DNA of 64,000 bases from Saprospiraceae bacterium (GTDB lineage: Bacteria > Bacteroidota > Bacteroidia > Chitinophagales > Saprospiraceae). Shown here piece by piece: positions 28,419 to 38,575 of this stretch; the stretch's first letter is position 1, and each line of letters opens with the position of its first letter. Both the position numbers and the translations under genes were made by a program. The notes beneath the pieces are model-generated. The model was not told the origin of the DNA. It was given only the letters and a program-made list of their open reading frames with translations, and made no database searches. Where the stretch lies: positions 124,001 through 188,000 of the forward strand of contig JADJJU010000003.1 of the NCBI GenBank assembly GCA_016706365.1. The letters run 5' to 3'.

Positions 28419-29842
28419 CGGAGCTGATCTATCTTTTCGCGAAGCCATTTAATACTTGCAACACCCTCACTTTTATTGATGTCTGCTTCTAATTTATTTA
28501 AGGAAGTTTCATCGCCTGCATTGACAGAAAGCAATCGTCTGGTAAATTTGATCAGGTTTTGATAATTGGTGATTGTACTACTTGGAATCTTAGCCTTTTT
28601 TCTGTTTAAGAATACCTTAAAACTATCCAATAAAGAGTGTAATGGCTCGAATTCATCCAGCTCATAATATGTAGCTAAAAGCATTGACTTGGCGCCTAGA
28701 TTGTAAGTAAGATCTTCGTATTCTATTTGCTGGAGGAGAGAAAGGACCTTGTTGAAATCTTTTTTATAAAAGTATAGAGTTGATAAGTTATAGGAAACTG
28801 TATTTTCTCTTTCCTCATCAGGAATCATATCTTTATACGATTCAATAAAGTATTCAATCCATGTATATTCCGCCAATCTCAATCCAATCACAACAATTAT
28901 CTTAAAATTGTATGAATCTATTTTGTTATTGTAGACAAGCATTCCATTCACTAGGCCCTGTTGATACAATTCAAACGTTTCTCTTAGAAAGGTGGTGTCC
29001 CCACTATTAATTCTCCCAATCCCATAACTTACGGTTGCATCAAATATACTTTTGGCTTCATATGAGTCAAATTCGTGATAATGTTTTAGCAATGTATCTT
29101 TAAGCTTGTAGTAATGATCCACTTCTTCAGGATAGGAAATTGTCAAATATATGTAGTAGTACACTAGAATGGAGGGAACATTGTAGGAAGAATTATTTGC
29201 AATTAAATCAAGAATATTGTTGAATAAAGTGAAATTTGTAATATCTAAATCCCAGTTACGACTTAGTAAATCACACAATAATTTCAATTTTTCAGTTATA
29301 TAAAACTTATCGAGTTCAAATATTATCTGATCTATTCCGCTTTCCTGGTATCGGACTTTATCAAAATCTTTTAAAATAAAGAGATTCTTTAATATTTGAG
29401 TGTTGTATATGTTAACAGAATTTCTTCTGCTAAAAAATAATGATTTATTTTGTTCATATCGATCTATTGCAATTTCTTGTAGGAGTGAACTATCGCGATT
29501 TTTACTATTTTCTAATAGAAGATGAGTTTTGACATTTACGTCTTTCTTTAATTGCTCAATAATCATAAATTCTTCAATTATCTTGATTGAGTCTGAAGCT
29601 ATTTTGCGCAAATAATCATAATTAAAAGACTCTTTGGGGGAGATTTGGGCCCAAATGAAAGAACGTTCAAATTTAAGGTCATCATTGTTTGTATCATTGT
29701 CAATTGTTTCGATAAAGTGAATTAGTAAAGTTGATATCTTTTTATTGTGACAATGGTAAACTGATTGGACAAAAGATTGAAGTGATTTTCTCTCTGATTT
29801 TGTAAACTGTCTCAGTACTCTTAGTAATTTACTATTGTGCAT
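28415..29842 (-). CDS. Uncharacterised helical protein, 475 residues
   Basis: No signal peptide, membrane segment or recognised catalytic motif. It starts MHNSKLLRVLRQFTKSERKS and is mostly helical, rich in Leu, Tyr, Asn and Asp; the C-terminal half (about 260-470) reads like degenerate tetratricopeptide-type helix pairs (YNLSTLYFYKKDFNKVLSLL, KSMLLATYYELDEFEPLHSL). I believe it belongs to a family of 450-500-residue proteins frequent in Saprospiria-like Bacteroidota, but cannot name it. Divergent from a T9SS-secreted protein gene, 91 bp apart, and overlapping the photolyase stop by 4 bp. Confidence 0.6.
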   Translation of the reverse strand: MHNSKLLRVLRQFTKSERKSLQSFVQSVYHCHNKKISTLLIHFIETIDNDTNNDDLKFERSFIWAQISPKESFNYDYLRKIASDSIKIIEEFMIIEQLKKDVNVKTHLLLENSKNRDSSLLQEIAIDRYEQNKSLFFSRRNSVNIYNTQILKNLFILKDFDKVRYQESGIDQIIFELDKFYITEKLKLLCDLLSRNWDLDITNFTLFNNILDLIANNSSYNVPSILVYYYIYLTISYPEEVDHYYKLKDTLLKHYHEFDSYEAKSIFDATVSYGIGRINSGDTTFLRETFELYQQGLVNGMLVYNNKIDSYNFKIIVVIGLRLAEYTWIEYFIESYKDMIPDEERENTVSYNLSTLYFYKKDFNKVLSLLQQIEYEDLTYNLGAKSMLLATYYELDEFEPLHSLLDSFKVFLNRKKAKIPSSTITNYQNLIKFTRRLLSVNAGDETSLNKLEADINKSEGVASIKWLREKIDQLR

Positions 29843-29933
29843 ATGAGATTAATTTGTTGAATATTGTGTTGGTAAAGATGAGAAATATTTCTAATTTTAT
29901 GCCAGGAAGACAAGATCGACTAACTCAAGAACA

Positions 29934-32407
29934 ATGAACAAAATTTTACCAATCATAACGTATTGGTTGCCTTGTATTTATGTATTGATGCTGTCATCAT
30001 TCTCAGTACAAGGGCAACAAATAACTCCTTTTAAGCAACAGGTTTTGCTGAAGGATTCAACCAATACTTACAATGCCGGCAAGATATTTAACATTACGAT
30101 CAAGAAAAATACTCAAAACGGCACGACCACATATAATATTCAACCGGATCAAAATTATTATTTTCACTATACTCCAGATACAGGATATGTTGGAACCGAC
30201 ACCTTGATATTTGAATATTTTAAAACGAATCCTCAGAACCAGATCATACTCCAATTTGCAACGATTGTCTATAATGTCAAACCCATGTTGCTGAGAGATG
30301 ACTTCGTTAATTTAGCTAGCAACGATGCTAATGTCATTGTAGATTACGCGCAAAATGATATTTATCGGGCAGCGCCACTTACTCTGCAAATTTCATATGC
30401 TCACAATATTGAATATACCATTACAAACGATTTAGACTTAAATGTTACTCCAGGAAATCCAGGAAATGGATTCTTGAGATATGTTGTTTGCGATGAGGAC
30501 GGATTCTGCAATAATGCCACCATTACATTTTCAATTTCAGTTGCTGCTTCGAATACCATAGATACTTTATACAGGTCTACCTTAAAAGCCACAGCGTTAG
30601 AGCTTTATTTGGGTTCATTTGAATCTGCTCTGATTATCGGCAATCCTACTGATGGTGAAGCTGAAATTGAAAACGGATTTTTAATTTACGCCCCTGATAA
30701 TAATTTCTTTGGTCAGGATTCCGTGCGAGTAGAACTTACTCAAGAAGGGGTGCTAGTTCAGAAATTTTGTATTTCATACAAGTGATCAATTTCAATCCAC
30801 CCAACATCATGTTGGTGGATGATCAGTTTTACACCACCAGTAATGAACCTGTCAGCTTTAATGTAAGAGCCAATGATATTATTAAGCAATACTCACTGAC
30901 AATACCTAATCAACCTAGCAATGGTGTGTTGACTGTATTCTCTCAGGGAGATATGTCATATACACCAAATCCTGGATTTAAAGGTGTTGATGCATTCACT
31001 TACCGAGTCTGCACTCCAGGTACTCCCTATTGTGAAACTTCAGTCGTTAAAGTTGATGTAAGCAATAAGCCTCCCGATTTAAATACCTTTAGATTTAAGA
31101 CAGCCATAAATACACCTTACGTTATCAGATACTTGATTCCACTAAGTAATTTTGAATACAATCAGATTTTAGCTCCCGAATTTGGTGTTCTTGAAATTTT
31201 CGCTGGTGATCAGACAATCGATATTGATGGTCAGGCAGTATCCGGGTTCAACATGATTGTATATACCCCCGGTTTTGGTTTTGTGGGTGAAGATGAAATG
31301 AGAATCCAATATTGTGCCGGAGGAGAGTGCAAGGAACTTAAGATATTTGTTGAAGTTCAGGACTATTTCCCTGATTTCCTTTGTTATGATGACTGTATTT
31401 GGCCTGGAGATATCAACAATGATGGTCGTGTAGATATGCAGGATTTGTTGCCCCTGGCTTATCATCTGGGAGAAGTTGGTTATTCAAGGAATACATCAGT
31501 TGATCACTGGACAGGAGAAACAGGTATGAACTGGGGAAACCATCAGGTAATGACAGGTAATGATCTCAAATATACCGATGCAGACGGGAATGGAATGATT
31601 GCTGCAGCTGATACCTCCATGATAAGTGAACACTATTTGAAATATCACAGATTAATACCACCAGCTCCAAAGGGACTTTCAGGGGTTCCATTCATATTGG
31701 ATCCTATGGTGGATATTGCAGAAGAAGGGGACACTGTGACTTTTAATATTATTTTAGGTACTCAAGATTTTCCTGCACTTGAATATACCGGATTTTCATT
31801 TCAGCTTGATTTTCTTGGAGCAGATTTTATCGATACCTCCAGTATTCAATTTCAATTTGCAGACCAATCCTGGATAACTAACGGGGGACCTGCACTTCAA
31901 TTATCTTTGAAACCAAATGGTGCCAGATTAGATGCTGGAATAGCCAGGGCTGATGGGAAACATACAAGCGGGTATGGTTTAGTTGGAAAAATGGATGCAA
32001 TCATTGTCAGAGATATTGATGGGTTTCATATTGGTAAGGATTATATTGATATTCCTTTCAGAATGAGCAACGGGCTTTTAATGAGGTTAGATGGAACAAT
32101 TGACAGATTGCAGGATACTCAGGCCTCAGTGCGGGTTTATCTTGAGAATGATGAATCAGAGCGTAAAAATCAGCTGATAGCTTATCCGAACCCGGCCAGA
32201 TCTGAATTGACCCTTGCATTAAATGGAAATGCACAAATACAAGTAGTAGAAATATATTCAGTTTCAGGTCAAATGGCAGGAATGTTCACAAATGCCGGAC
32301 TTGACAGAATGACCATTCCTATTTCTCAATTATCTGACGGATTTTATATCATAAAAGCAACTTCAACAGAAGGAGTGCATACTGCCAAGGTGCAGGTGCA
32401 TAAATAA
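29934..32407 (+). CDS. Secreted T9SS-sorted protein with Ig-like repeats and dockerin-like Ca2+ motifs, frameshifted
   Basis: About 824 residues. Signal peptide (MNKILPIITYWLPCIYVLML...VQGQ), then several Ig/cadherin-like modules of the Big_9 kind with the pattern Y.P..GYVGTDTLIFEY, YAPDNNFFGQDSVRVEL, YTPNPGFKGVDAFTYRV and YTPGFGFVGEDEMRIQY. Next come EF-hand/dockerin-like loops GDINNDGRVDMQDLLPLAYH and DADGNGMIAAADTSMISEHY, and a type-A sorting domain with AYPNPARSELTLALNG and DGFYIIKATS. So it should pass the outer membrane through T9SS. Frames change by one missing base at 30762-30768 (GAAATTTT); sequence preserved on both sides. Function unknown, perhaps adhesin. Confidence 0.8.
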
Positions 32408-32440
32408 TCCCATATTATTATAGAGTTTATTGTTCTTTAG

Positions 32441-32476
32441 AAACAAGCCGGTTAATGAGTCGGCTTGTTTTTTTTT
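32441..32476 (+). terminator. Rho-independent terminator after the T9SS-sorted protein gene
   Basis: AAACAAGCCG, loop GTTAATGAGT, CGGCTTGTTT: perfect 10-bp stem followed by six more T. It lies between convergent genes. Confidence 0.9.
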
Positions 32477-33329
32477 ATGTATACCTCCTCACAATCTTGG
32501 CAATATCAGGATAGTAGCTTCGTCCAAACATATTCAAATGAACCAGCAAATAATACAACTGATAATGTGGAATTAATTCCTTCCCCTTTCTGTCTACGTT
32601 GCTCATCTCAAAATACTCGCCATAGAATTCCGGACCAAATCCACCAAATAATGCTGTCATTGCAAGATCCACCCAGGGATCTCCATAGTATACTGCCGGG
32701 TCAATCAGAAATGTTTTCCCATTTTGATCTGTAAGCACATTCCCATTCCAAAGATCCCCATGCAATAATGAAAAACTACTGAGTTCTGGTAAATATGAAG
32801 TGATCTTAGAAATATAATTTTCTAAGTATCTTAATTCTTCTTTCTGGAGAAGCTTATTTTCAATGGCAAGATTTATTTGAACTAAGAGCCTCCTTTCCAC
32901 CCAAAATGTTGGCCAATGGGTGTTTGGGTCATTGAATTGACTCAACTCTCCAACGTAATTCACATAGTCAAGACCAGCAAAATCCACCGTTATCTGATGT
33001 AATCCGGCAATTAGTTCAGCGGATGATTTATAAGATAGATTATCGGTCTTACCACTCTCTATCCAGGCAAGACAAAGGACAATAGCATCACAATGATCAG
33101 CAAGATCATCATAGATTGATGGAATAGAAGCCGGAAGAACTTCTGATAATAATTTCAAATCCGACAACTCAGCTTTTTGTCTCTGCAGAGCATAAGTGTC
33201 AGTATAATGCTTAATGCAATAGGAGCCTGAGCTCAATTGTAGCTTCCAGATATCAACAACATTTCCGGACTTGATAAGTCTACACGCTATGATTTCCTCC
33301 TCCAGTGAAGAGAGAAAAGCCGGAAACAT
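32475..33329 (-). CDS. Fructosamine/ketosamine-3-kinase family protein
   Basis: 284 residues with the protein-kinase-like fold of fructosamine kinases: SLLHGDLWNGNVLTDQNG (catalytic Asp and Asn) and TFLIDPAVYYGDPWVDLAM (the Mg-binding Asp, DPAVYYGD being a family hallmark), then FGPEFYGEYFEM. These enzymes phosphorylate sugar residues glycated onto protein lysines so that they can be removed. It lies 3 bp downstream of a LytTR regulator gene in the same direction, so it is probably the third gene of that operon, although a functional link is not obvious. Confidence 0.9.
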   Translation of the reverse strand: MFPAFLSSLEEEIIACRLIKSGNVVDIWKLQLSSGSYCIKHYTDTYALQRQKAELSDLKLLSEVLPASIPSIYDDLADHCDAIVLCLAWIESGKTDNLSYKSSAELIAGLHQITVDFAGLDYVNYVGELSQFNDPNTHWPTFWVERRLLVQINLAIENKLLQKEELRYLENYISKITSYLPELSSFSLLHGDLWNGNVLTDQNGKTFLIDPAVYYGDPWVDLAMTALFGGFGPEFYGEYFEMSNVDRKGKELIPHYQLYYLLVHLNMFGRSYYPDIAKIVRRYT

Positions 33330-33332
33330 GTT

Positions 33333-34061
33333 TTACAACTTATTATCATTGATAATACCCGTCAAATCATCGCGATAGTTTTTACCGACAGGAAGCTGTT
33401 TCACCTCATTTCTCTCTGTTACTTCTACCATATTTCCCACAACAGCATTGATCTTGTCAATATTGACTATGTAGGATCTGTGGATGCGCATAAACATGTT
33501 GTGAGGAAGCTTGTCTTCCAAACTCTTCATAGTCTGCAGCGTAATAACCCGTCCTGTCAATGTTCTGATTATGACATAATCTTTCAATCCTTCCACATAA
33601 ATGATTTCGCTGTACTTGACCTTAACGAACTTCTTATCTGCCTTTACAAAAATGTAATCATGTGCAGCTTCTTCTGAATCCTGGCTTTGCTTTTTAGATT
33701 GATTAATATCAAGCTTTTCCATTGCCTTATTTACTGCCTTATTGAATCTCTCAAATGAGACAGGTTTCAGAAGGTAATCAAGTGCATTTAGCTCAAAGCC
33801 CTCAATAGCAAAATTTGGATAAGCAGTTGTAAAAACTACCAATGGTGGATTGGCCAATGTCTTTACGAAGTCTATTCCTGTTATCTGGGGCATCTGAATA
33901 TCCAGAAACATTAAGTCTATAGAATGCTCTTTGAGCGCATCTCTGGCTTCCAGAGCATTTTCACATCTTTTGATCAGGTTAAGATTTGGGATTTGCTCAA
34001 TGTAAGTTTCCAATATGTCCAGTGCCAGAGGTTCGTCATCAACAATAAGTACATTTATCAT
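33333..34061 (-). CDS. LytTR-family response regulator
   Basis: 242 residues from ATG 34061 (a TTG two codons earlier is less likely). Receiver domain with MINVLIVDDEP, phospho-Asp54 in LMFLDIQMP, TTAYPNFAIEGFELNALDYL and LLKPVSFERF; LytTR domain from about 135 with IFVKADKKFVKVKYSEI, RIHRSYIVNIDKINAV and a C-terminal LPVGKNYRDDL. It follows the LytS-type kinase by 23 bp on the same strand; the pair forms a two-component system. Confidence 0.92.
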   Translation of the reverse strand: MINVLIVDDEPLALDILETYIEQIPNLNLIKRCENALEARDALKEHSIDLMFLDIQMPQITGIDFVKTLANPPLVVFTTAYPNFAIEGFELNALDYLLKPVSFERFNKAVNKAMEKLDINQSKKQSQDSEEAAHDYIFVKADKKFVKVKYSEIIYVEGLKDYVIIRTLTGRVITLQTMKSLEDKLPHNMFMRIHRSYIVNIDKINAVVGNMVEVTERNEVKQLPVGKNYRDDLTGIINDNKL

Positions 34062-34084
34062 CTTCAATTTTGTTTTGGGGTTAA

Positions 34085-35143
34085 TTAATAATAGCCCTCA
34101 TCCATTGTGAGGGTGAGTATGATTTGATAAGTATTGGGAGTATTATTTACTTGTAATTCATATTTATTCGGATAGATCAGGTTGAGCCTTCTTTGCACAT
34201 TCACTAGTCCGATTCCACCGCTTTTATTGTGTTCATTTTTCGGGGCAAGTGCCGGCTTTGAATTGATAACTTCGAATTGCAAAAACTGTTCTTCCACAAT
34301 CATAGTAATATGCACAAATCCGTCCTGCAAAGTGTTTTTGACGCCATGTTTAAAGCTATTTTCTATGAATGGGATCAGAAGGAGAGGTGTGATTTTTTGA
34401 TCTTTGATTTCACCGTGAATCTCAAAACTCATATCGGCCCCTTTACCCTGCCTTAGTTTTTCAAGCTCTATGTAGTTTTGCATATAAGCAACCTCTTTTG
34501 AAAGCGGAACATATTTTTCATTGCATTCATACAGCATGTAGCGCATCATTTCAGATAGTTTAAGCACTATTTCAGGAGCTTTTTCTGACTTTTTAAGGGT
34601 CAGGGCATATAAATTATTAAGCGTATTGAATAGAAAGTGGGGATTGATTTGGGATTTTAAAAATCTAAGTTCTGACTGCATTGTCTGCTTTTCCAACTCT
34701 TTTTTCTCCCTTTGATGTTTGGCCCAGTCTGATACGATTTTGAAAATTGTTGAGCCTCCTGTATAAATAAAATTAGTAATGAACATCCATTGCTGGAGAC
34801 TCAGGATATATTGCTGCGATTCTTCATATCCGGAAAAGCGAAGATATAGTATAAGTATTTGAATGGGTGTCAATAACATCACTGCCAGAATGAGCAGCAA
34901 ACAATAAAGCCAGAAGCGCTTCTCCGTGAGATAGACAGGAATTAAATAGTACAAATTGAAGTAAATCAATACTATATAAAAGAAAACACTAATGCCCTGG
35001 GTAATGAAATTGTCAAAATAGAACGTACCTTCCTTGAAGGTGAATATTAGCAATACTATTGTCCAAAATAATATATCAGACGACCAATTATATCGCTTAA
35101 GTGATTTAATAAAATGTGTGACTCCGGTCGATCTGTTTGGCAT
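34085..35143 (-). CDS. LytS-type sensor histidine kinase
   Basis: 352 residues. Four transmembrane helices in the first 150 residues (for example ILFWTIVLLIFTF, VFFYIVLIYFNLYYLIPVY, YCLLLILAVMLLTPIQILIL), a coiled linker (KHQREKKELEKQTMQSEL), then His_kinase domain INPHFLFNTLNNLYALT (phospho-acceptor His) and a HATPase domain with LLLIPFIENSFKHGV and SGGIGLVNVQRRL. No large extracellular sensor, so the signal is likely sensed in the membrane. Paired with the LytTR regulator downstream. Confidence 0.9.
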   Translation of the reverse strand: MPNRSTGVTHFIKSLKRYNWSSDILFWTIVLLIFTFKEGTFYFDNFITQGISVFFYIVLIYFNLYYLIPVYLTEKRFWLYCLLLILAVMLLTPIQILILYLRFSGYEESQQYILSLQQWMFITNFIYTGGSTIFKIVSDWAKHQREKKELEKQTMQSELRFLKSQINPHFLFNTLNNLYALTLKKSEKAPEIVLKLSEMMRYMLYECNEKYVPLSKEVAYMQNYIELEKLRQGKGADMSFEIHGEIKDQKITPLLLIPFIENSFKHGVKNTLQDGFVHITMIVEEQFLQFEVINSKPALAPKNEHNKSGGIGLVNVQRRLNLIYPNKYELQVNNTPNTYQIILTLTMDEGYY

Positions 35144-35289
35144 GATTAATATTCAAGACCAAATTAACAAACATTTTGTGGATTTGAATCAATATTTTGG
35201 ATCAAGCGGTCTCCTGATCAGATAAACAAATGTGATTATTGCTGAAACTCAGAATAAAGCTTCTGACAGCTTCGTATTATAATTATGCT

Positions 35290-35297
35290 TAACTTTG
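35290..35297 (+). promoter_or_regulatory. Putative -7 box of the PTPS-folE operon
   Basis: TAACTTTG is a full match to TAnnTTTG, about 70 bp before the first gene of the operon. No proper TTTG -33 element at 19-21 bp was found. Confidence 0.4.
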
Positions 35298-35366
35298 CAT
35301 CGTTTTTGAATAGCCTATAAGTATCTGGCTTCAAGAATGTGCAAAATAGAATCGAAATAACACTTG

Positions 35367-35777
35367 ATGGTATATCTTACAAGGATAGAAAAATTCAATG
35401 CGGCCCATAAGCTCTGGGTTGAAAGCTGGTCTGAGGAACAGAACCAAACTGTATTTGGTAAATGCTCCAACAAAAACTGGCATGGTCATAATTATATATT
35501 GCATGTAACAGTAAAAGGCACTCCCGATCCTCTAACCGGATTTATAGTCGATGTAAAGCAGTTAAGTAAAGTAATCAGAGATGAAGTGATAGAATATCTT
35601 GATCACTCTAACTTGAATTTGGATGTTCCATTCATCCCCAAAGATATGATGCCCACTACCGAAAACCTTTGCATGGTAATCTGGAAACAGCTCGTAAATA
35701 ATATTCCTGCCGGAACATTGCACTCCATTAAACTTTTTGAGACGGATAGCATTTATGCTGAGTATCTTGGTGAATAA
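35367..35777 (+). CDS. 6-pyruvoyl-tetrahydropterin synthase / QueD family protein
   Basis: 136 residues, whole domain. Zn2+ ligands in FNAAHKLW and WHGHNYILHV (three His), the catalytic Cys in FGKCSNKNWHGHNY, the Asp-His pair in YLDHSNLNLD, and Glu in PTTENL and LFETD. Acts on 7,8-dihydroneopterin triphosphate: PTPS makes 6-pyruvoyl-tetrahydropterin for biopterin, QueD makes 6-carboxy-tetrahydropterin for queuosine. The Cys spacing and the partner gene folE 14 bp downstream fit either. No queC/queE is nearby, which slightly favours a pterin role. ATG at 35367 used; a TTG precedes it. Confidence 0.88.
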   Translation: MVYLTRIEKFNAAHKLWVESWSEEQNQTVFGKCSNKNWHGHNYILHVTVKGTPDPLTGFIVDVKQLSKVIRDEVIEYLDHSNLNLDVPFIPKDMMPTTENLCMVIWKQLVNNIPAGTLHSIKLFETDSIYAEYLGE

Positions 35778-35791
35778 TTAATACCATACTC

Positions 35792-36388
35792 ATGGAAGAT
35801 CTTAACGAAAGAGGATTAGATGAAAATCTTACGCAACAAATAGCCTCTATGTATGAGTCTATCTTGGCTGCTATTGGCGAGGATTCTAATAGGGATGGAT
35901 TGATCAAGACACCGGAAAGAGCATCCAAAGCCATTCAGTTTCTGACAAAAGGGTATCAGGAGGATCCGGCCGAAATTCTCAAATCTGCCATGTTTGCCGA
36001 AGATTATAGTGAAATGGTAGTGGTGAAGGATATTGAACTTTATTCATTATGTGAGCATCACCTATTGCCATTCTTTGGCAAAGCGCACATTGCTTATATT
36101 CCCAGTGGGTATATTGTGGGACTTAGTAAAATTCCAAGAGTAGTGGATGCTTATGCAAGAAGGCTTCAGGTCCAGGAGAGATTAACGCATGAAATTTTGA
36201 ACTGCATTCAGGACACACTCAACCCACAGGGAGTGGCAGTAGTCATCGAAGCTAACCATATGTGCATGATGATGAGGGGCGTTCAAAAACAAAATTCCGT
36301 CACTACTACTTCCGCATTTACCGGTCAATTCAGATCAGGTGAAACAAGGACTGAATTCCTGCACTTAATTAGTGCCAAATTACATTGA
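35792..36388 (+). CDS. folE: GTP cyclohydrolase I (first copy)
   Basis: 198 residues. Converts GTP to 7,8-dihydroneopterin triphosphate, substrate of the product of the gene just upstream. Zn2+ ligands in LCEHHLLPFFGKAHIAYIPS (Cys, His) and NHMCMMMRGV (Cys); the active-site segment KIPRVVDAYARRLQVQERLT and the N-terminal TPERASKAIQFLTKGY are also intact. 14 bp behind the PTPS/QueD-like gene, so one operon. A second, diverged folE lies 3.8 kb downstream. Confidence 0.93.
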   Translation: MEDLNERGLDENLTQQIASMYESILAAIGEDSNRDGLIKTPERASKAIQFLTKGYQEDPAEILKSAMFAEDYSEMVVVKDIELYSLCEHHLLPFFGKAHIAYIPSGYIVGLSKIPRVVDAYARRLQVQERLTHEILNCIQDTLNPQGVAVVIEANHMCMMMRGVQKQNSVTTTSAFTGQFRSGETRTEFLHLISAKLH

Positions 36389-36419
36389 TAAGTATTAGCA
36401 TTCAGCTTTCAAATTGTAC

Positions 36420-36438
36420 TTAGAAGGTCGCCTTCTAA
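36420..36438. repeat. Short perfect inverted repeat
   Basis: TTAGAAGG TCG CCTTCTAA, 32 bp after the folE stop. No T run follows, so it is a weak terminator at best; it may instead be a protein-binding palindrome. Confidence 0.4.
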
Positions 36439-36631
36439 ATTTACTAATTCACTGCCTAAGTCTGCTTACATTCAGGAAGATATAATTGATTTGCCTAATC
36501 AATTATTTTATTTAATTTTCCATCAGAAAGAAAACTAAATCCCTTCGGCAAGTCTCGAAAAGCCAACCAAAATGGAAAACCTATAAACCCTCAATCATAT
36601 CTTAGGAATAAAACATATTCGATTTGACTCA

Positions 36632-37615
36632 ATGACCTATGTCCTGCATTATAGAAATGGAAAAGTAAGTAAAGAGGGCAGAGGCATTTCATTCTTTTAC
36701 TTTGCGCCCAGTAGCTCAATAGTGGCAATTCCAATGGGAAGTAACGATTTGCCTTTCATATTTAATGAAAACACTAATGACTATCAGACTGTGACCATCC
36801 AGGGTCAGATTTCTTACAAGATTTCAGATCCGAAAATCCTGGCAGATACCCTGGATTTCACATTGAACGATAATGGACAGTATAAAAAGAATGATATTGA
36901 AAAGCTCAATCAACGGATTATCAATGAGGCGCAGACAGCTACTGCAGCTTTTATACAAAGTATCAAACTGAAGGATGCAATCAGATCAGCAAAGTCGATA
37001 GAAGAAAGAATCAGGGAAGGCCTGACCTCCTCTCATCCGATTAGTATGCTGGGTATCGGGATTCTTGGAGCCAATATTCTTGCAATAACAGCAACACCTG
37101 AAATGTCAAGAGCACTGGAAACAGAAACCCGTGAAAAGCTACAACAGGAAGCTGACCAGGCAATATATGAACGCAGAAATTTTGCCGTTGAACAAGAACG
37201 TAAGATCCGCGAGTCTGAGCTCAATACTGAAATTGCAGTGGAGGAAAAACAAAAGCAAATCGCTGAAAAAAAGATGGAGACTGAGATTCAGAGATCTGAC
37301 AATGAAAGAAAACTAAGGGAAATGCAATTGGAAGCTGATATATCGGTCGAAACTCAAAGAAAAATGTTGATCGAGCAGAAAACCAGCAATGATAAAACAG
37401 AAGCTGATACTCAGGGATATCTGGAAGCAATGTTAAATCCTTATAAAAATATGGACTGGAAAACGCTTACTGCTTTGCAACAGAATTCTGATCCCAGATT
37501 TAATATGGCATTGGCATTCAGGCTACTGGCGGAGAATGCTGAAAAGATTGGCAATCTGAACATTAGTCCCGATTTACTGGATTCTTTATTGCACAGAAGC
37601 AATGATGATAGATGA
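36632..37615 (+). CDS. SPFH/band-7 domain protein
   Basis: 327 residues. Band-7 core in residues 1-190 (MTYVLHYRNGKVSKEGRG, IVAIPMGSNDLPFIFNEN, YQTVTIQGQISYKISDPKIL, ILGANILAITATPEMSRALE), then a charged coiled coil (about 170-270) rich in Glu, Lys and Gln as in flotillin-like proteins. No N-terminal membrane helix is visible, unlike most stomatins. The frame stays open upstream to 36587 and reads LGIKHIRFDS just before this ATG, which looks homologous, but there is no ATG, GTG or TTG there. The stop overlaps the next ATG by 4 bp: tight coupling to the NAD-kinase-like gene. Confidence 0.82.
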   Translation: MTYVLHYRNGKVSKEGRGISFFYFAPSSSIVAIPMGSNDLPFIFNENTNDYQTVTIQGQISYKISDPKILADTLDFTLNDNGQYKKNDIEKLNQRIINEAQTATAAFIQSIKLKDAIRSAKSIEERIREGLTSSHPISMLGIGILGANILAITATPEMSRALETETREKLQQEADQAIYERRNFAVEQERKIRESELNTEIAVEEKQKQIAEKKMETEIQRSDNERKLREMQLEADISVETQRKMLIEQKTSNDKTEADTQGYLEAMLNPYKNMDWKTLTALQQNSDPRFNMALAFRLLAENAEKIGNLNISPDLLDSLLHRSNDDR

Positions 37616-38538
37616 GTGTAGAATACGCTATTATCGTAAAGAATAAAACCCGCCTCGAGTCTTTAATTGAGCGATTTAATACCCGTGCTCAGGCTCGTTT
37701 TTATATAGAGTCAATGGGCGGATCTTTTGAAGACTATGAAGCAGAGCATGAAATATTTCACTCTTCTTTGTTGCACATTCAGACTCAATTATCTCAGGTA
37801 ATTAAACACAAAACCGTTGAACGGAAATATGTTCCGTCCTTTTTATTCTCAGATAATCAGTTTATTGTAGTTGTGGGGCAGGATGGATTGGTAGCAGATA
37901 CCGCCAAATACTCAAGAGGAATTCCGATTGTAGCTGTAAATCCGGATGTAGAACGGTACGATGGTGTTTTGCTCCCCTTTAATGTGCATAATTTTCGGGA
38001 TGGAGCAGAGAGTGTTATTTCAGGGCGATTTAATTCCAGGACGGTTCCCTTCGCTGAAGCAAAACTAAATGACGGACAAAGATTACTGGCACTCAATGAT
38101 ATATTTATCGGAGCTTCTTCTCATATCTCAGCCAGGTATAAGATAACATTCAATGATGCTACCGAAGAGCATTCATCCAGTGGAATAATAGTTTCCACTG
38201 CTGCCGGATCCACAGGATGGCTCAGCTCCATTTTTAATATGGCTTATGGAGTAAGCAGTATGTTTACAGAAGACTTACAACCCTCTTCCATTGAACTGGA
38301 CAGCTCAGAATTGCTTTTTGCGGTACGGGAGCCTTTCAAAAGCAGGCGTACGCAAGTAGATATTTGTACCGGGATTATTGAACAACGCAATGAATTGATT
38401 GTGGAGTCATTAATGCCTGCTTATGGGGTGATTTTTAGCGATGGGATAGAATCAGATTTCCTTAAATTTAACAGTGGATACATAGCGAGGATTGGAGTTG
38501 CGCACGAAACAGCATGTCTTGTTCAAAATCCAATTTGA
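37612..38538 (+). CDS. NAD kinase-like / predicted sugar kinase protein
   Basis: 308 residues. Diacylglycerol/NAD-kinase fold: nucleotide loop VVVGQDGLVADT (the usual GGDG reads GQDG), LALNDIFIGASSHISARYKI and SSGIIVSTAAGSTGWLSS, the conserved TxxGSTGW segment. Members phosphorylate NAD+ or are of unknown substrate; this paralogue type, coupled to an SPFH gene, is widespread but uncharacterised. An N-terminal 100-residue extension (ARFYIESMGGSFEDYEAEHE) sits before the kinase core. Whether it is active with the altered loop cannot be told. Confidence 0.75.
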   Translation: MSVEYAIIVKNKTRLESLIERFNTRAQARFYIESMGGSFEDYEAEHEIFHSSLLHIQTQLSQVIKHKTVERKYVPSFLFSDNQFIVVVGQDGLVADTAKYSRGIPIVAVNPDVERYDGVLLPFNVHNFRDGAESVISGRFNSRTVPFAEAKLNDGQRLLALNDIFIGASSHISARYKITFNDATEEHSSSGIIVSTAAGSTGWLSSIFNMAYGVSSMFTEDLQPSSIELDSSELLFAVREPFKSRRTQVDICTGIIEQRNELIVESLMPAYGVIFSDGIESDFLKFNSGYIARIGVAHETACLVQNPI

Positions 38539-38575
38539 AACAATAAAATTTAATAAAGCGTACCTCCACCAATGC

